This document shows, piece after piece, positions 28,210-37,976 of a DNA stretch of 64,000 bases. The stretch's first letter is position 1. Each line of letters starts with the position of its first letter. The notes below the pieces were generated by a model. It had not been told where the DNA came from, searched no databases, and saw only the letters and a program-made list of their open reading frames with translations. Position numbers and translations under genes: made by a program. The stretch lies in NCBI GenBank assembly GCA_946222995.1, contig CAMIOS010000001.1, forward strand, positions 186,001 to 250,000, given 5' to 3'. This DNA is from an uncultured Enhydrobacter sp. (GTDB lineage: Bacteria > Pseudomonadota > Gammaproteobacteria > Pseudomonadales > Moraxellaceae).

Positions 28210-28863
28210 TTATACAGATTTTGGTACCAAACGTAACAAATGGCGTTCTTCATCCAAATAGGGCACGGTTAATTTAATGCTTGAAATTTGCCAATTTGGT
28301 TCCAAAGTCTGCATTTCTACCAATGGTTCAACCCCTTTCATAGCCCAAACTTCACCTGTTTGGCTTAGATGGGGCTGGCTTACCGTCACAAAATCCACCA
28401 ATGAAGCAAAGGCGCGTGAGGTAATCACCTCATACAACCCCTCATGCGCTTCGATTCTGCTTGCAACCGCAACCACATTTTTTAACCCAAGCTCACTTGC
28501 CACTTGCTTGATAAAGCGAATTTTTTTACCATTACTGTCGAGCGCAGTCACTTGTCGTTCAGGCTGGCAAATGGCTATTACCAGCCCAGGCAAGCCTGCC
28601 CCAGTACCAATATCGAGCAAACTACCGCCGCGTAAATGCGGTAATATCGCAAGGCTGTCTAAAAGATGCTTGATTAATGCAGGTTCAGCTTGTTTAATGG
28701 CGGTTAGGTTATATGCTTTGTTCCAAAATAACAATTGCTGTAAGTAGTACAACAATTGCGTTTGCTGGGTTTCACTCAGTGACAAGCCTAATTCATTTAA
28801 GCCGTGTTGCAACATTGGCATAAGTTTTTGGTATGACGGGTCAATTTTTAAATGCTGTGACAT
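28210..28863 (-). CDS. rsmG: 16S rRNA G527 methyltransferase RsmG
   Basis: 217 residues, normal for GidB/RsmG. The SAM motif SLLDIGTGAGLPGLVIAI and the preceding HLLDSLAILPHL are diagnostic. It makes m7G527 in 16S rRNA. The usual upstream neighbour mnmG (gidA) is replaced here by sthA, whose stop lies only 11 bases upstream. Confidence 0.94.
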   Translation of the reverse strand: MSQHLKIDPSYQKLMPMLQHGLNELGLSLSETQQTQLLYYLQQLLFWNKAYNLTAIKQAEPALIKHLLDSLAILPHLRGGSLLDIGTGAGLPGLVIAICQPERQVTALDSNGKKIRFIKQVASELGLKNVVAVASRIEAHEGLYEVITSRAFASLVDFVTVSQPHLSQTGEVWAMKGVEPLVEMQTLEPNWQISSIKLTVPYLDEERHLLRLVPKSV

Positions 28864-28874
28864 AAGTTGACCTA

Positions 28875-30596
28875 TTAAAACACCCGATTTAAACCGTTTA
28901 ACGCTGCCACGCGATACGCTTCTGCCATGGTAGGGTAATTAAACGTGGTATTCACAAAATACTCAAGCGTGTTGCCACCTTTACTTTCCATCACCGCTTG
29001 CCCAATATGGATAATCTCAGACGCGTGGTTGCCATAGCAGTGGATGCCTAAGATTTCAAGGGTTTCTCGATGGAATAAAATTTTTAATACCCCGCTTCGC
29101 TCACCGATAATTTGGGCTCGGGCAAGGTGTTTAAAAAAAGCTTGCCCCACTTCATAAGGTACTTTTTCTTCAGTCAATTCTTGCTCATTTTTGCCAATGC
29201 TCGAGATTTCAGGAATGGTATAAATACCCGTCGGTACGCTTCTGACCGGCTGGGCATTTTCATCACCGACCATATAGGCTGCCGCACAACGACCTTGGTC
29301 ATAAGCTGCTGAGGCAAGTGACGGCCAGCCAATCACATCGCCTGCGGCATAGATATTTTCAACACTGGTTTGATAATGTTCATTGACTTTGAGCTGTCCA
29401 CGGCTATTGGCTTCTAAACCAATGGCGGCTAAATTTAGGCTATCGGTATTGCCTGTACGACCATTTGACCATAAAATCGCATCGGATTTGATACGTTTGC
29501 CGCTCTTTAGGTACAAGATTACGCAGTCATCGTAGGTTTCTAGACGATCGATTTCTTCTTTATTACGAATCAAGACACCAGACTGGCGGAAATCGTGCGA
29601 CAATGCATCCGAAATTTCATCGTCCAGATAGCTTAAGAGTTGCTCTTGGGTATTAATTAAGTCAACTTTATAGCCAAGTCCTGTGAAAATCGACGCATAT
29701 TCACAGCCAATCACGCCTGCACCATAAATGATGATGCGTTGTACGACATAATCCATTTGTAAAATTTTGTCCGAATCAAATACTCGAGGATGATCAAAGT
29801 CAAGCAAATCTGGACGATAAGGACGGCTCCCTACGGTAATGATGGCTTTTTCAAAGGTAATGTCTTGCTCTGTGCCGTCTGTCATATCCACATGTAAGGT
29901 ATGCAAATCCTTAAAACTTGCCCAGCCATTTATCAGATTAATTTGATTGCGTTCATAAAAACGGGTATGGGTTTCGACTTGATTACGTACCACTTCTCGG
30001 GCTTTGGTGAGCACTTTATTTAGTGGAATTTGATGATAGTCGATGCCTTGATTCAAAATCGGATCACGGCGATTGGCGATAATATTAAACACCGATTGTC
30101 GTAATGCCTTACTTGGAATCGTCCCGACATGGGTACAGTTACCACCCACTTGTTTACGGGGGTCAATCACTGCCACTTTTTGTCCACTTTTAGCAATTTT
30201 CATGGCGGCTGCCTCACCGGCAGGACCTGCGCCAATGACAACCGCATCATAATCATAGTTGTGTTTTTGTTGCTCTGGACGTTTGTAGCGTTTTAGGTTA
30301 ATACGGGTATTATCAAGTGGGCTAATTAAGTCAAAATGTATGGCTTCTTCAAAGTGCTTTTCTTTATCCCCGTGTTCGCTAATGCTTTGGGTGTTTGCCA
30401 TCTTTTCTGAATGGGTTAAATCTGCTTTTGTGATCGAACCAATAATTTCGTTACCAACCAGTGACTGGGTATTGGCTTCGACAATTTGGGTTTCTTTTAG
30501 GGCTTCTTTGCTATCTTTACTTTCTTTATTCTCTTTATATTTAACATTATCAGTTTTGTCGCTTTGCAACAACTTTTCTTCGTTTTTCTTTGGCAT
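28875..30596 (-). CDS. sthA: Soluble pyridine nucleotide transhydrogenase, extended N-terminus
   Basis: 573 residues against about 465 for E. coli SthA. A highly charged, Lys/Glu-rich tail of about 112 residues precedes the FAD-binding motif YDAVVIGAGPAGEAA. The active-site region GGNCTHVGTIPSKALR keeps one Cys and has Thr in place of the second, as in SthA and unlike disulfide reductases. A second nucleotide-binding motif IIYGAGVIGCEYASIF follows. It interconverts NADPH and NADH. The start at 30596 is supported by GAGGA; an internal ATG at codon 66 is less well placed. It is upstream of rsmG-parA-parB and may be co-transcribed with them. Confidence 0.92.
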   Translation of the reverse strand: MPKKNEEKLLQSDKTDNVKYKENKESKDSKEALKETQIVEANTQSLVGNEIIGSITKADLTHSEKMANTQSISEHGDKEKHFEEAIHFDLISPLDNTRINLKRYKRPEQQKHNYDYDAVVIGAGPAGEAAAMKIAKSGQKVAVIDPRKQVGGNCTHVGTIPSKALRQSVFNIIANRRDPILNQGIDYHQIPLNKVLTKAREVVRNQVETHTRFYERNQINLINGWASFKDLHTLHVDMTDGTEQDITFEKAIITVGSRPYRPDLLDFDHPRVFDSDKILQMDYVVQRIIIYGAGVIGCEYASIFTGLGYKVDLINTQEQLLSYLDDEISDALSHDFRQSGVLIRNKEEIDRLETYDDCVILYLKSGKRIKSDAILWSNGRTGNTDSLNLAAIGLEANSRGQLKVNEHYQTSVENIYAAGDVIGWPSLASAAYDQGRCAAAYMVGDENAQPVRSVPTGIYTIPEISSIGKNEQELTEEKVPYEVGQAFFKHLARAQIIGERSGVLKILFHRETLEILGIHCYGNHASEIIHIGQAVMESKGGNTLEYFVNTTFNYPTMAEAYRVAALNGLNRVF

Positions 30597-30664
30597 AGTA
30601 TCCTCGTTTTTATGTATGGGGTTATTTATCTGGTTACTTAAATTAATTTAGATCATCTAGGTGT

Positions 30665-31549
30665 TTAACCAATGCGGCGTTTTAGCCCTGTCATCTGAAT
30701 GATACGCGTGGCGATTTCTTCAACCGACATGGTCGAGACGTCAATATTGGGAATACCTTGCGAGATATAGATGCCTTGTATGGCGCGTAATTCTTGCTGG
30801 CATTGCTGATAACTGGCATAACGACTGCCTGCACGGCGTTCATTACGAATTTTGACCAATCTATCAGTATCAATCACTAACCCAAACAGTTTGTCTTTAA
30901 AGGGTTGTAATGCTTTGGGCAAGGTATTTTCGTACAAATCATCCTCGGTCAATGGGTAATTCGCCACCCGTATGCCAAATTGCAATGCTAAATATAACGA
31001 AGTTGGCGTTTTGCCCGAACGAGACACCCCGATCAAAATAATATCTGCGGCTGCATAATGCGTGGTTCTTGCCCCATCATCATTATCAATGGCAAAATGT
31101 ACCGCATCAATACGGGCTTTATACACATCTGAATCGACATTGGCATGAGCATTGCCTGTGTGTGGTGCAGGTTCCACATTGATCTCATCGGCAATTTTGC
31201 TGATCAGCCCTTCATAAATATCGAGATTAAATGCTTTAGCAGCATTGATGCGTTCACGGATCCGCGGCTCAACAATGGTATCAAATACCAACGGTTTTAC
31301 CCCATCCCGTCGATACGCCAAATTAATCTGATTTACCGCTTCGTCTGCTCGCTCTAGCGTATCAACATAGGGTAATACTCGAGTTTCAAAGGGCACATTG
31401 GGAAATTGGCTTAAAATTGACCGTCCCAGTGTCTCTGAGGTAATCGCCGTACCATCAGAAATAAAAAACACGCTACGCAATGCCTCAGGATTATCTTGAG
31501 TTAGCGCCTGTTTATTTTGAATGGTTGGTTTTATTTCTTCAAACGACAT
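30665..31549 (-). CDS. ppsR: PEP synthase regulatory kinase/phosphorylase PpsR
   Basis: 294 residues, DUF299 family. The P-loop-like GVSRSGKTPTSLYLA and the N-terminal FFISDGTAITSETLG are typical. PpsR uses ADP to phosphorylate and inactivate PEP synthase and inorganic phosphate to reverse this. It is divergent from ppsA across 328 bases, the usual regulator-target pairing. That intergenic stretch is AT-rich, with a -10 box for ppsA and nothing else that I can name. Confidence 0.93.
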   Translation of the reverse strand: MSFEEIKPTIQNKQALTQDNPEALRSVFFISDGTAITSETLGRSILSQFPNVPFETRVLPYVDTLERADEAVNQINLAYRRDGVKPLVFDTIVEPRIRERINAAKAFNLDIYEGLISKIADEINVEPAPHTGNAHANVDSDVYKARIDAVHFAIDNDDGARTTHYAAADIILIGVSRSGKTPTSLYLALQFGIRVANYPLTEDDLYENTLPKALQPFKDKLFGLVIDTDRLVKIRNERRAGSRYASYQQCQQELRAIQGIYISQGIPNIDVSTMSVEEIATRIIQMTGLKRRIG

Positions 31550-31822
31550 AATTAAATTTCCATGCGACCCATCAGCTCACTTATTAAAGCCTAAGGAATA
31601 TTCTAACAAAATTGATAAAAATTCGCTGTGATATTTTTAAAGCTATTAAATTAGACAAAATTTGACCAAAAAATCCAGCCAGTTGACCGACTTTTTAAGA
31701 AAAATTTACTTTAGTCTATTCAATAGCAATGACATCCTCTAACATCTATTTTAAGACAAGATTTTACGACAATTTATGCAAAAATTTATAGTTTAGTACT
31801 CGAATTTAGCAAAAAATAACGT

Positions 31823-31828
31823 TATAAT
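31823..31828 (+). promoter_or_regulatory. -10 box for ppsA
   Basis: A perfect TATAAT lies 49 bases before the ppsA start. A matching -35 is weak (TCGAAT at 17-base spacing), suggesting activator help. Confidence 0.5.
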
Positions 31829-31877
31829 CTTGCCGAAATAACCTTATTTCACATACTTATAAAACGGAGCGACCCCC

Positions 31878-34250
31878 TTGAACCCACAAGTTATCCCCCT
31901 CGACAAACTCGGCAAAGACGATATTGACAAAGTTGGTGGCAAAAATGCCTCGCTTGGTGAAATGATTAGCCATCTTTCTGACCTTGGTGTTAGCGTACCT
32001 GGTGGTTTTGCGACGACTTCAGAAGCATTTAATAAATTTTTAAATGCGACAGGATTAAGCCAAAAAATCAGCAATGAATTACAAGGCTTGGATGTCAATG
32101 ATGTGCAAGCATTGACCACCACAGGTAAAAAAATCCGTGAGATGATTATTGAGCAGTCATTGCCGGCCGATTTAGAACAAGAAATTCGTGACGCTTTTGC
32201 TACCATGAGCAATGGTGAAGATATTGCAGTGGCGGTGCGTTCTTCTGCGACTGCTGAAGATCTACCCGATGCCTCATTTGCCGGTCAACAAGAAACGTTC
32301 TTAAATATTCGGGGTATTGATAATATCTTGATTGCCATTAAAGAAGTGTTTGCGTCACTTTATAATGACCGAGCGATTGCCTACCGTGTACACAAAGGCT
32401 TTGAGCATGCTGGCGTGGCATTATCCGCGGGTGTACAGCGTATGGTACGCTCAGAAACAGGCACATCAGGCGTGATGTTTACCATCGATACCGAAAGCGG
32501 TTTTGATGATGTGGTATTTATCACAGCAAGCTATGGTCTAGGCGAAATGGTGGTACAAGGGGCAGTCAACCCCGATGAGTTTTATGTATCAAAATCGTTA
32601 TTGGCAGCGGGCAAACCTGCGGTGATTCGCCGTAACCTTGGCTCAAAACAACAAAAAATGGTATATGCTGATTCGTTCTCAGCAGGTAAATCGGTGAAAA
32701 TTGTCCCAGTTGAAAAAGCAGAACGTTTGCAATTTTCATTGACCAATGATGAATTAATTAACTTGGCTAATCAAGCTTTGATTATCGAAAAACATTACGG
32801 TCACGCGATGGATATCGAATGGGCAAAAGATGGTGACAATGGTAAAATTTATATCGTTCAAGCCCGCCCAGAAACCGTGAAAAGCCGTGAAAACCACAAT
32901 GTCATGGAACGCTATATCCTAAAAGAAAAAGGCGATGTTGTCTGTGAAGGTCGCTCAATCGGTCAACGTATCGGTGCAGGCAAAGTGCGAGTGGTCAACT
33001 CCATTCATGAAATGGACAAAGTACAAGATGGTGATGTGTTGGTTTCTGACATGACTGATCCAGACTGGGAACCTGTGATGAAACGAGCTGCCGCCATCGT
33101 GACAAATCGAGGCGGACGCACTTGTCATGCCGCGATTATTGCCCGTGAATTGGGTGTACCTGCAATTGTTGGTTGTGGTAATGCCACTGAACTATTAACC
33201 GATGGTCAAGATGTGACGGTTTCTTGTGCCGAAGGTGATACGGGTTATATTTATGAGGGTAAATTAGATTTTGAAGTGCAAAATAACTCGATTGAATCAA
33301 TGCCAGAGCTTGCCTTTAAAGTCATGATGAACGTGGGTAATCCCGACCGTGCCTTTAGCTTTGCCCAAATTCCCAACAAAGGCGTGGGTTTAGCACGTTT
33401 AGAATTTATCATTAACCGTATGATTGGCGTGCATCCCAAAGCCTTACTTAATATGAATACCCTGCCTCGTGAAATCGTCCAAGCGATTAATGAGCGCATG
33501 GCAGGCTATGCCTCGCCTGTTGATTTTTATGTCGATAAATTGGTGGAAGGGATTTCAACCTTAGCGGTAGCATTTAAAGACAAGCCAGTGATTGTGCGGA
33601 TGAGCGATTTTAAATCCAATGAATACGCCAATTTGATTGGTGGTAAGCTCTATGAGCCATCAGAAGAAAATCCGATGCTTGGTTTTCGTGGGGCAAGCCG
33701 CTATGTATCTGATAATTTCCGTGATTGTTTTGAGCTTGAATGTCGTGCCTTAAAACGGGTGCGTGATGACATGGGTTTGACCAATGTAGAAATCATGATT
33801 CCTTTTGTGCGTACCACCACTGAAGCGGCAAAAGTGCTTGAGTTACTCGAGAAAAATGGCTTAAAACGGGGTGAAAATGGCTTACGTGTGATTATGATGT
33901 GTGAGCTACCGACCAATGCATTATTAGCAGAAGAGTATTTACAATACTTTGATGGCTTCTCCATCGGCTCTAATGACTTGACCCAATTGACACTGGGTCT
34001 TGACCGCGACTCGGGAATTGTATCACAGCTATTTGATGAGCGTGACCCTGCGGTGAAAAAACTGCTAAAAATGGCAATTGATGCTTGTAATGCACAAGGT
34101 AAATACATTGGTATCTGTGGTCAAGGGCCTTCTGATCACCCAGATTTGGCAATGTGGCTGATGGAGCAAGGTATTAGTTCGGTGTCATTAAACCCTGACT
34201 CAGTACTTGACACATGGTTCTTCTTGGCTAAAGATGGGGCGACGGCGTAA
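31878..34250 (+). CDS. ppsA: Phosphoenolpyruvate synthase PpsA
   Basis: 790 residues, the normal length. The start is a TTG at 31878, eight bases after GGAG; the first internal ATG is codon 29, inside the conserved GGKNASLGEM region, so TTG is required. The ATP-grasp domain is N-terminal, the swivelling His domain has GGRTCHAAIIARELGVPA with the phospho-His, and the C-terminal TIM barrel has GSNDLTQLTLGLDRD and the CGQGPSDHP motif. It makes PEP from pyruvate and ATP for gluconeogenesis. PpsR is encoded divergently. Confidence 0.95.
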   Translation: MNPQVIPLDKLGKDDIDKVGGKNASLGEMISHLSDLGVSVPGGFATTSEAFNKFLNATGLSQKISNELQGLDVNDVQALTTTGKKIREMIIEQSLPADLEQEIRDAFATMSNGEDIAVAVRSSATAEDLPDASFAGQQETFLNIRGIDNILIAIKEVFASLYNDRAIAYRVHKGFEHAGVALSAGVQRMVRSETGTSGVMFTIDTESGFDDVVFITASYGLGEMVVQGAVNPDEFYVSKSLLAAGKPAVIRRNLGSKQQKMVYADSFSAGKSVKIVPVEKAERLQFSLTNDELINLANQALIIEKHYGHAMDIEWAKDGDNGKIYIVQARPETVKSRENHNVMERYILKEKGDVVCEGRSIGQRIGAGKVRVVNSIHEMDKVQDGDVLVSDMTDPDWEPVMKRAAAIVTNRGGRTCHAAIIARELGVPAIVGCGNATELLTDGQDVTVSCAEGDTGYIYEGKLDFEVQNNSIESMPELAFKVMMNVGNPDRAFSFAQIPNKGVGLARLEFIINRMIGVHPKALLNMNTLPREIVQAINERMAGYASPVDFYVDKLVEGISTLAVAFKDKPVIVRMSDFKSNEYANLIGGKLYEPSEENPMLGFRGASRYVSDNFRDCFELECRALKRVRDDMGLTNVEIMIPFVRTTTEAAKVLELLEKNGLKRGENGLRVIMMCELPTNALLAEEYLQYFDGFSIGSNDLTQLTLGLDRDSGIVSQLFDERDPAVKKLLKMAIDACNAQGKYIGICGQGPSDHPDLAMWLMEQGISSVSLNPDSVLDTWFFLAKDGATA

Positions 34251-34285
34251 TTGAGTTGATCTAATCGCAGCGTTTATAGGCTTTA

Positions 34286-34314
34286 AAAAGCTGTACCTTA
34301 GCGGTATGGCTTTT
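34286..34314 (+). terminator. Intrinsic terminator after ppsA
   Basis: A 12-bp stem (including two G-T pairs) with loop TTAGC, followed by a T run, 36 bases past the ppsA stop. Confidence 0.85.
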
Positions 34315-34354
34315 TTTATTGAGGAAATTTTTGGCGACGTATAAGGAATAAGGC

Positions 34355-34398
34355 AAAGACGTATGAGACAGTATTAGCATTTAACCATTTACGTCTTT
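34355..34398. repeat. Inverted repeat upstream of GYF_2-RDD gene
   Basis: AAAGACGTA and TACGTCTTT are perfect 9-bp inverted arms 26 bases apart. No T run follows at once, so an operator or leader hairpin is as likely as a terminator. Confidence 0.4.
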
Positions 34399-34471
34399 TG
34401 CATTGAAAAAATTGCCAAAATCCCGTAAATTCTTTGCTTTATCTTATACGTTAAATTTTTTGAGAACCCGT

Positions 34472-35419
34472 ATGTATATTTTTTTGGCACGTAACAACAT
34501 CCAAGCAGGACCTTATACCTTAGAGCAACTCAACCAAATGCTTGCCGATGGACAAGTAGCACTCAATGACCTCATGTGGCATGAAGGCATGGCAAATTGG
34601 CAAAGTGTCGGGACAATGACCCATGGGCAATCTCATTATCAACCTGCCTTTCAGATTGAACAGCCTAGCGCCGCAGATGACGACTATATTATCAACAATA
34701 CGCCAAGCGACCCACAGCGTCAGTCTAGCACGGAGCCCTCTATTTGGGATAAATATAGCCATAACAATCCGCATAAATCTGAAAAATCCAATAAAGTGAC
34801 GCTGGTGAAGCTGCCTAAAACCACTGGGGTGGACATTAGTCACGCCAGAAAACAGCTCGATTTAGCCAGTATAGGCAGCCGAATTATCGCAAAGTTGGTC
34901 GATTTATTCTTATTATTTTTACCAACCCTTATTTTATTTGTCAGTATTGGGAATAGTCCAGAATTTGAGAAAATCTTGAAAATCGCCGAAAACAGTAGCA
35001 GCCCAATGCAATACTCTAATCAAATGAATGAGATGCTCATTACCGCGATTCCTTCACATTTATTGTTAATCACCAATGTGATATTTTGGGGCGTGCTGAT
35101 TATTCAAGCATTTTTGCTGGCTCGGCGCGGTCAAACACTTGGCAAAATGCTGATGCGAATCCGAGTGCTCGATATTAACGCCAATGCCATTCCAAATCTA
35201 ACTACTGTTATATTTTTACGTGCTAGCGTGTTAATTATTTTCCTGTTACTTTCTACTCTGGGACTCATGCCATTAGCTTTGGTATTAATAGCGGTGGATT
35301 TTGTGATGATGCTAGCAAATAATGACCGCCAAAGCCTACATGATAAACTTGCCAAGACTTACGTGGTACGTGCCGATGACACCCAAACCACGCCATTAAA
35401 ACTTGAGCCTGATGCTTAA
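34472..35419 (+). CDS. GYF_2-domain RDD membrane protein
   Basis: 315 residues from the ATG at 34472 (GAG seven bases upstream); a TTG 69 bases earlier gives an unlikely basic extension. The N-terminal ~50 residues are a GYF_2 domain (YIFLARNNIQAGPYTLEQL, DLMWHEGMANWQSV), which usually binds proline-rich peptides. After a polar linker an RDD domain begins at GSRIIAKLVDLFLLFLP, with three to four hydrophobic helices. Function is unknown; RDD proteins are membrane proteins with conserved Arg and Asp. It is a single gene between the ppsA terminator and the trmB terminator. It is the second RDD protein in the window, but shares no other domain with the zinc-ribbon one. Confidence 0.85.
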   Translation: MYIFLARNNIQAGPYTLEQLNQMLADGQVALNDLMWHEGMANWQSVGTMTHGQSHYQPAFQIEQPSAADDDYIINNTPSDPQRQSSTEPSIWDKYSHNNPHKSEKSNKVTLVKLPKTTGVDISHARKQLDLASIGSRIIAKLVDLFLLFLPTLILFVSIGNSPEFEKILKIAENSSSPMQYSNQMNEMLITAIPSHLLLITNVIFWGVLIIQAFLLARRGQTLGKMLMRIRVLDINANAIPNLTTVIFLRASVLIIFLLLSTLGLMPLALVLIAVDFVMMLANNDRQSLHDKLAKTYVVRADDTQTTPLKLEPDA

Positions 35420-35463
35420 TAGCTAAATGCTTGGTATATGAAGCCTTAATTTGAGGCAAGTTG

Positions 35464-36123
35464 CTAAAACCGTGTGACATAATCATACGGTTTTTTTAAG
35501 GTTAATTGCCAACATATCTCGCCTCTAGCAAGATATTTCACCTCAAAATGCGTGCGTTGGCTATCTTGTGGTACGAGGCTTTTTTCGACCGTTAATTGCC
35601 AAACGTCTTTTGCCATCGTTTCGGCTTCGTCAATATAGCTTTGGACATTGCTTGCTATAATAATTTCACCATCGGTAGTCAGCCGAGACAGTAAAAACTC
35701 AAAAAATGGCATGTTTAACCAACGCTGATTGGGGTTATGCGGCTCCGGATTGGGATAAAGAATAAATATTTTGCTTAGGCTATTTTTTGGGACACCATGT
35801 GTGACCCATGCCACCGCATCCGCGTGTATGACGGTTAGATTGGTTAAATTCGCTTGCATTGCCTGTTTTTGCATGGCGGCAAATTTATCACGGGTGCGTT
35901 CAATAGCAATAAGTTGACTGGTGGGGTTTTGCTCGGCAAACTGTAACGCATGCTTACCCTTGCCCGCCCCGATTTCAAGACAAAGATGCTCATTTTGCCA
36001 AAATTCGGCAGGCATGGCGATAAAATCACGCGGGTGGCGGATTTTGTCGCGTTGAAACAGCCGGTGAAATTGATGGCTTGGGGTATTGTAAGCGGTAAAT
36101 ATTGATTTTAAGAGATTTGGCAT
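35464..36123 (-). CDS. trmB: TrmB-family tRNA guanine-N7 methyltransferase
   Basis: 219 residues. The SAM-binding EIGAGKGKHALQFAEQNP and the following IAIERTRDKFAAM fit TrmB, which makes m7G46 in tRNA. The motif usually read as FxDPWxKxxHxKRR is here ILYPNPEPHNPNQRW, with Asn for the Asp and the basic cluster reduced, so this may be a divergent TrmB or a TrmB-like paralogue with altered substrate. A CTTAGGCTATTTT motif encodes its NSLSK just before this site. It is divergent from yacG across 119 bases. Confidence 0.8.
   Translation of the reverse strand: MPNLLKSIFTAYNTPSHQFHRLFQRDKIRHPRDFIAMPAEFWQNEHLCLEIGAGKGKHALQFAEQNPTSQLIAIERTRDKFAAMQKQAMQANLTNLTVIHADAVAWVTHGVPKNSLSKIFILYPNPEPHNPNQRWLNMPFFEFLLSRLTTDGEIIIASNVQSYIDEAETMAKDVWQLTVEKSLVPQDSQRTHFEVKYLARGEICWQLTLKKPYDYVTRF
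35466..35494. terminator. Bidirectional terminator overlapping trmB 3' end
   Basis: AAAACCGT and ACGGTTTT form an 8-bp stem with a 13-base loop, followed by a T run on the plus strand. It lies inside the last codons of trmB and would end transcription of the GYF_2-RDD gene. Confidence 0.75.
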
Positions 36124-36242
36124 AATTAAGATACGAATAGACTAACGATAAAAATTGTTTGCAGTATAATGCGATTTTTTGCATGAATAAATATTTTGTC
36201 CAAATTTTTTCCAATGGCTTTCCCCTAATATTAAGGTTCATT

Positions 36243-36452
36243 ATGAGCGAAAATCCAAATAATCCAATTGCCACGCCAAAAACCTACCCCTGCCCACATT
36301 GCAAAAAACCGACGGTGTGGCAAGATAACCCCAATAAGCCGTTTTGTAGTGAGCGGTGTAAGCTGATTGATTTGGGAGCATGGGCGAATGAGGATTATAA
36401 AGTCGCTGCAGTAGATACACCATTTAGTGATGAATTAAAGCAAGATTTTTAA
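36243..36452 (+). CDS. yacG: DNA gyrase inhibitor YacG, zinc-binding
   Basis: 69 residues from the ATG at 36243, with AAGG upstream. The zinc site is CPHC (about 18-21) and CSERC (about 37-41), and the typical LIDLGAWANEDYKV follows. YacG binds GyrB and blocks DNA binding by gyrase in E. coli. It usually sits near coaE/pilD; that context is missing here. Confidence 0.92.
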   Translation: MSENPNNPIATPKTYPCPHCKKPTVWQDNPNKPFCSERCKLIDLGAWANEDYKVAAVDTPFSDELKQDF

Positions 36453-36542
36453 TGTTGAACTGTGTAAAATCAGTTAGATTGAGTGCCTGTCAACTCGACC
36501 AAACGCCACTAAACAAACAAGTAAAACAAATAAGGATACACC

Positions 36543-37742
36543 ATGATCACTCAAAACCAATCTTCACATTTATTGCCCACCTACAAACGCCAACCGATTA
36601 GTTTTGTTAAAGGGCAAGGCTCATATCTTTATACGGCAGATGGTACGCAATACCTTGATGCGTTGACAGGCATTGCGGTGTGTGGTTTGGGTCATTGTCA
36701 CCCACGCATCAGCCAAGCTATCGCCGAGCAGGCAACAACTTTGATACATACCAGTAATTTGTATATTATCGACTGGCAAGAAACCGCAGGCACCAAGCTG
36801 TGTCAAATGGCAGGGATGGACAAGGTGTTCTTTGCCAATAGTGGGGCAGAAGCCAATGAAGCGGCTCTAAAAATGGCACGGTTATACGCCTCAAAACGTG
36901 GTCAAAGCCAAGCCAAAGTGATCGTGATGGAAAACTCATTTCACGGGCGTACACTTTTGACGGTGTCAGCCACTGCCAATCCAACCGCTCGGGCGGGTTT
37001 TTTTACCCTCGATGATGACTTTGTGCGAGTGCCATTTGGCGATATCGAGGCGATTAAGCAAGCCATTAGCGATAATAGTGAGGTGTGTGCAGTGATGCTT
37101 GAGCCAATTCAAGGCGAAAGTGGCGTCAATACCGCTGCCAATGGCTTTGAATTTTTAAACCAAGTGCGGGCGGTATGTGATGAGCACGATTTGCTGATGA
37201 TTTTGGATGAGGTGCAAACCGGCAATGCTCGTACGGGTAAATATTTTGCCTATCAATACACTGGCATTAAGCCTGATATTTTGACCACCGCCAAAGGCTT
37301 GGGCAATGGCTTTCCTGTCGGGGCGTGTATGACCTCAGGCAAAGCCAATGGCATTTTTGGCTACGGCTCGCATGGCTCAACCTATGGCGGCACACCGCTT
37401 GCCTGCCGTGTGGTGAGTGAAGTGATGGATGTGATAAATGATGAAAATATCCTTGAGACCGTTAATCAAAATAGTGCGTTGTTAAGCCAATTATTACTCA
37501 ATGATTTGGCAGACGATGGCGTCACCATCCGTGGCAAAGGCATGATGCTCGGGCTTGTACTGCCGACTGACCGCAACATTGACTTTGGCACGTTGGTTGA
37601 TAAAGCCCGTGATGAGCAGCACTTATTGATTAATGTGGCAGGCGGTAATGCAATTCGCTTGTTACCACCGCTCAATATGAACCAAGATGAGGTACAAGAC
37701 ATGGCAAAACGTTTAATTACTTTGGTGAAAACTGTACTTTGA
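36543..37742 (+). CDS. argD: Acetylornithine aminotransferase ArgD
   Basis: 399 residues, class III PLP aminotransferase. Motifs include NSGAEANEAALKMAR, the FHGRT segment, ILDEVQTGNARTGK and the PLP lysine in TAKGLGNGFPVGA. It makes N-acetylornithine for arginine synthesis and may also serve in lysine synthesis. An AAGGA ribosome site precedes the ATG. It stands alone and is followed 39 bases later by a strong terminator. Confidence 0.93.
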   Translation: MITQNQSSHLLPTYKRQPISFVKGQGSYLYTADGTQYLDALTGIAVCGLGHCHPRISQAIAEQATTLIHTSNLYIIDWQETAGTKLCQMAGMDKVFFANSGAEANEAALKMARLYASKRGQSQAKVIVMENSFHGRTLLTVSATANPTARAGFFTLDDDFVRVPFGDIEAIKQAISDNSEVCAVMLEPIQGESGVNTAANGFEFLNQVRAVCDEHDLLMILDEVQTGNARTGKYFAYQYTGIKPDILTTAKGLGNGFPVGACMTSGKANGIFGYGSHGSTYGGTPLACRVVSEVMDVINDENILETVNQNSALLSQLLLNDLADDGVTIRGKGMMLGLVLPTDRNIDFGTLVDKARDEQHLLINVAGGNAIRLLPPLNMNQDEVQDMAKRLITLVKTVL

Positions 37743-37781
37743 AAATCGGTTATTACATAAAAAATAGCTGGTTGAACAGTT

Positions 37782-37808
37782 AAAAAGGTGCCATTTGTGC
37801 ACCTTTTT
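37782..37808 (+). terminator. Intrinsic terminator after argD
   Basis: AAAAAGGTGC and GCACCTTTTT form a perfect 10-bp stem with a 7-base loop and T run. Confidence 0.92.
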
Positions 37809-37976
37809 TTATGCGTAAAAACTCATCAATTTTTCATAAAGCGAAGATTTTTCATTATTTTCACAACATTTTTACCCAATATTTGCACATCGCCTTTTTA
37901 TACTGTCCATATCGGGGTTAAAAAGTAGATCATAAACCTATTATTTTGTCATTCACAGTGTTAAAAAGGAAAAATT

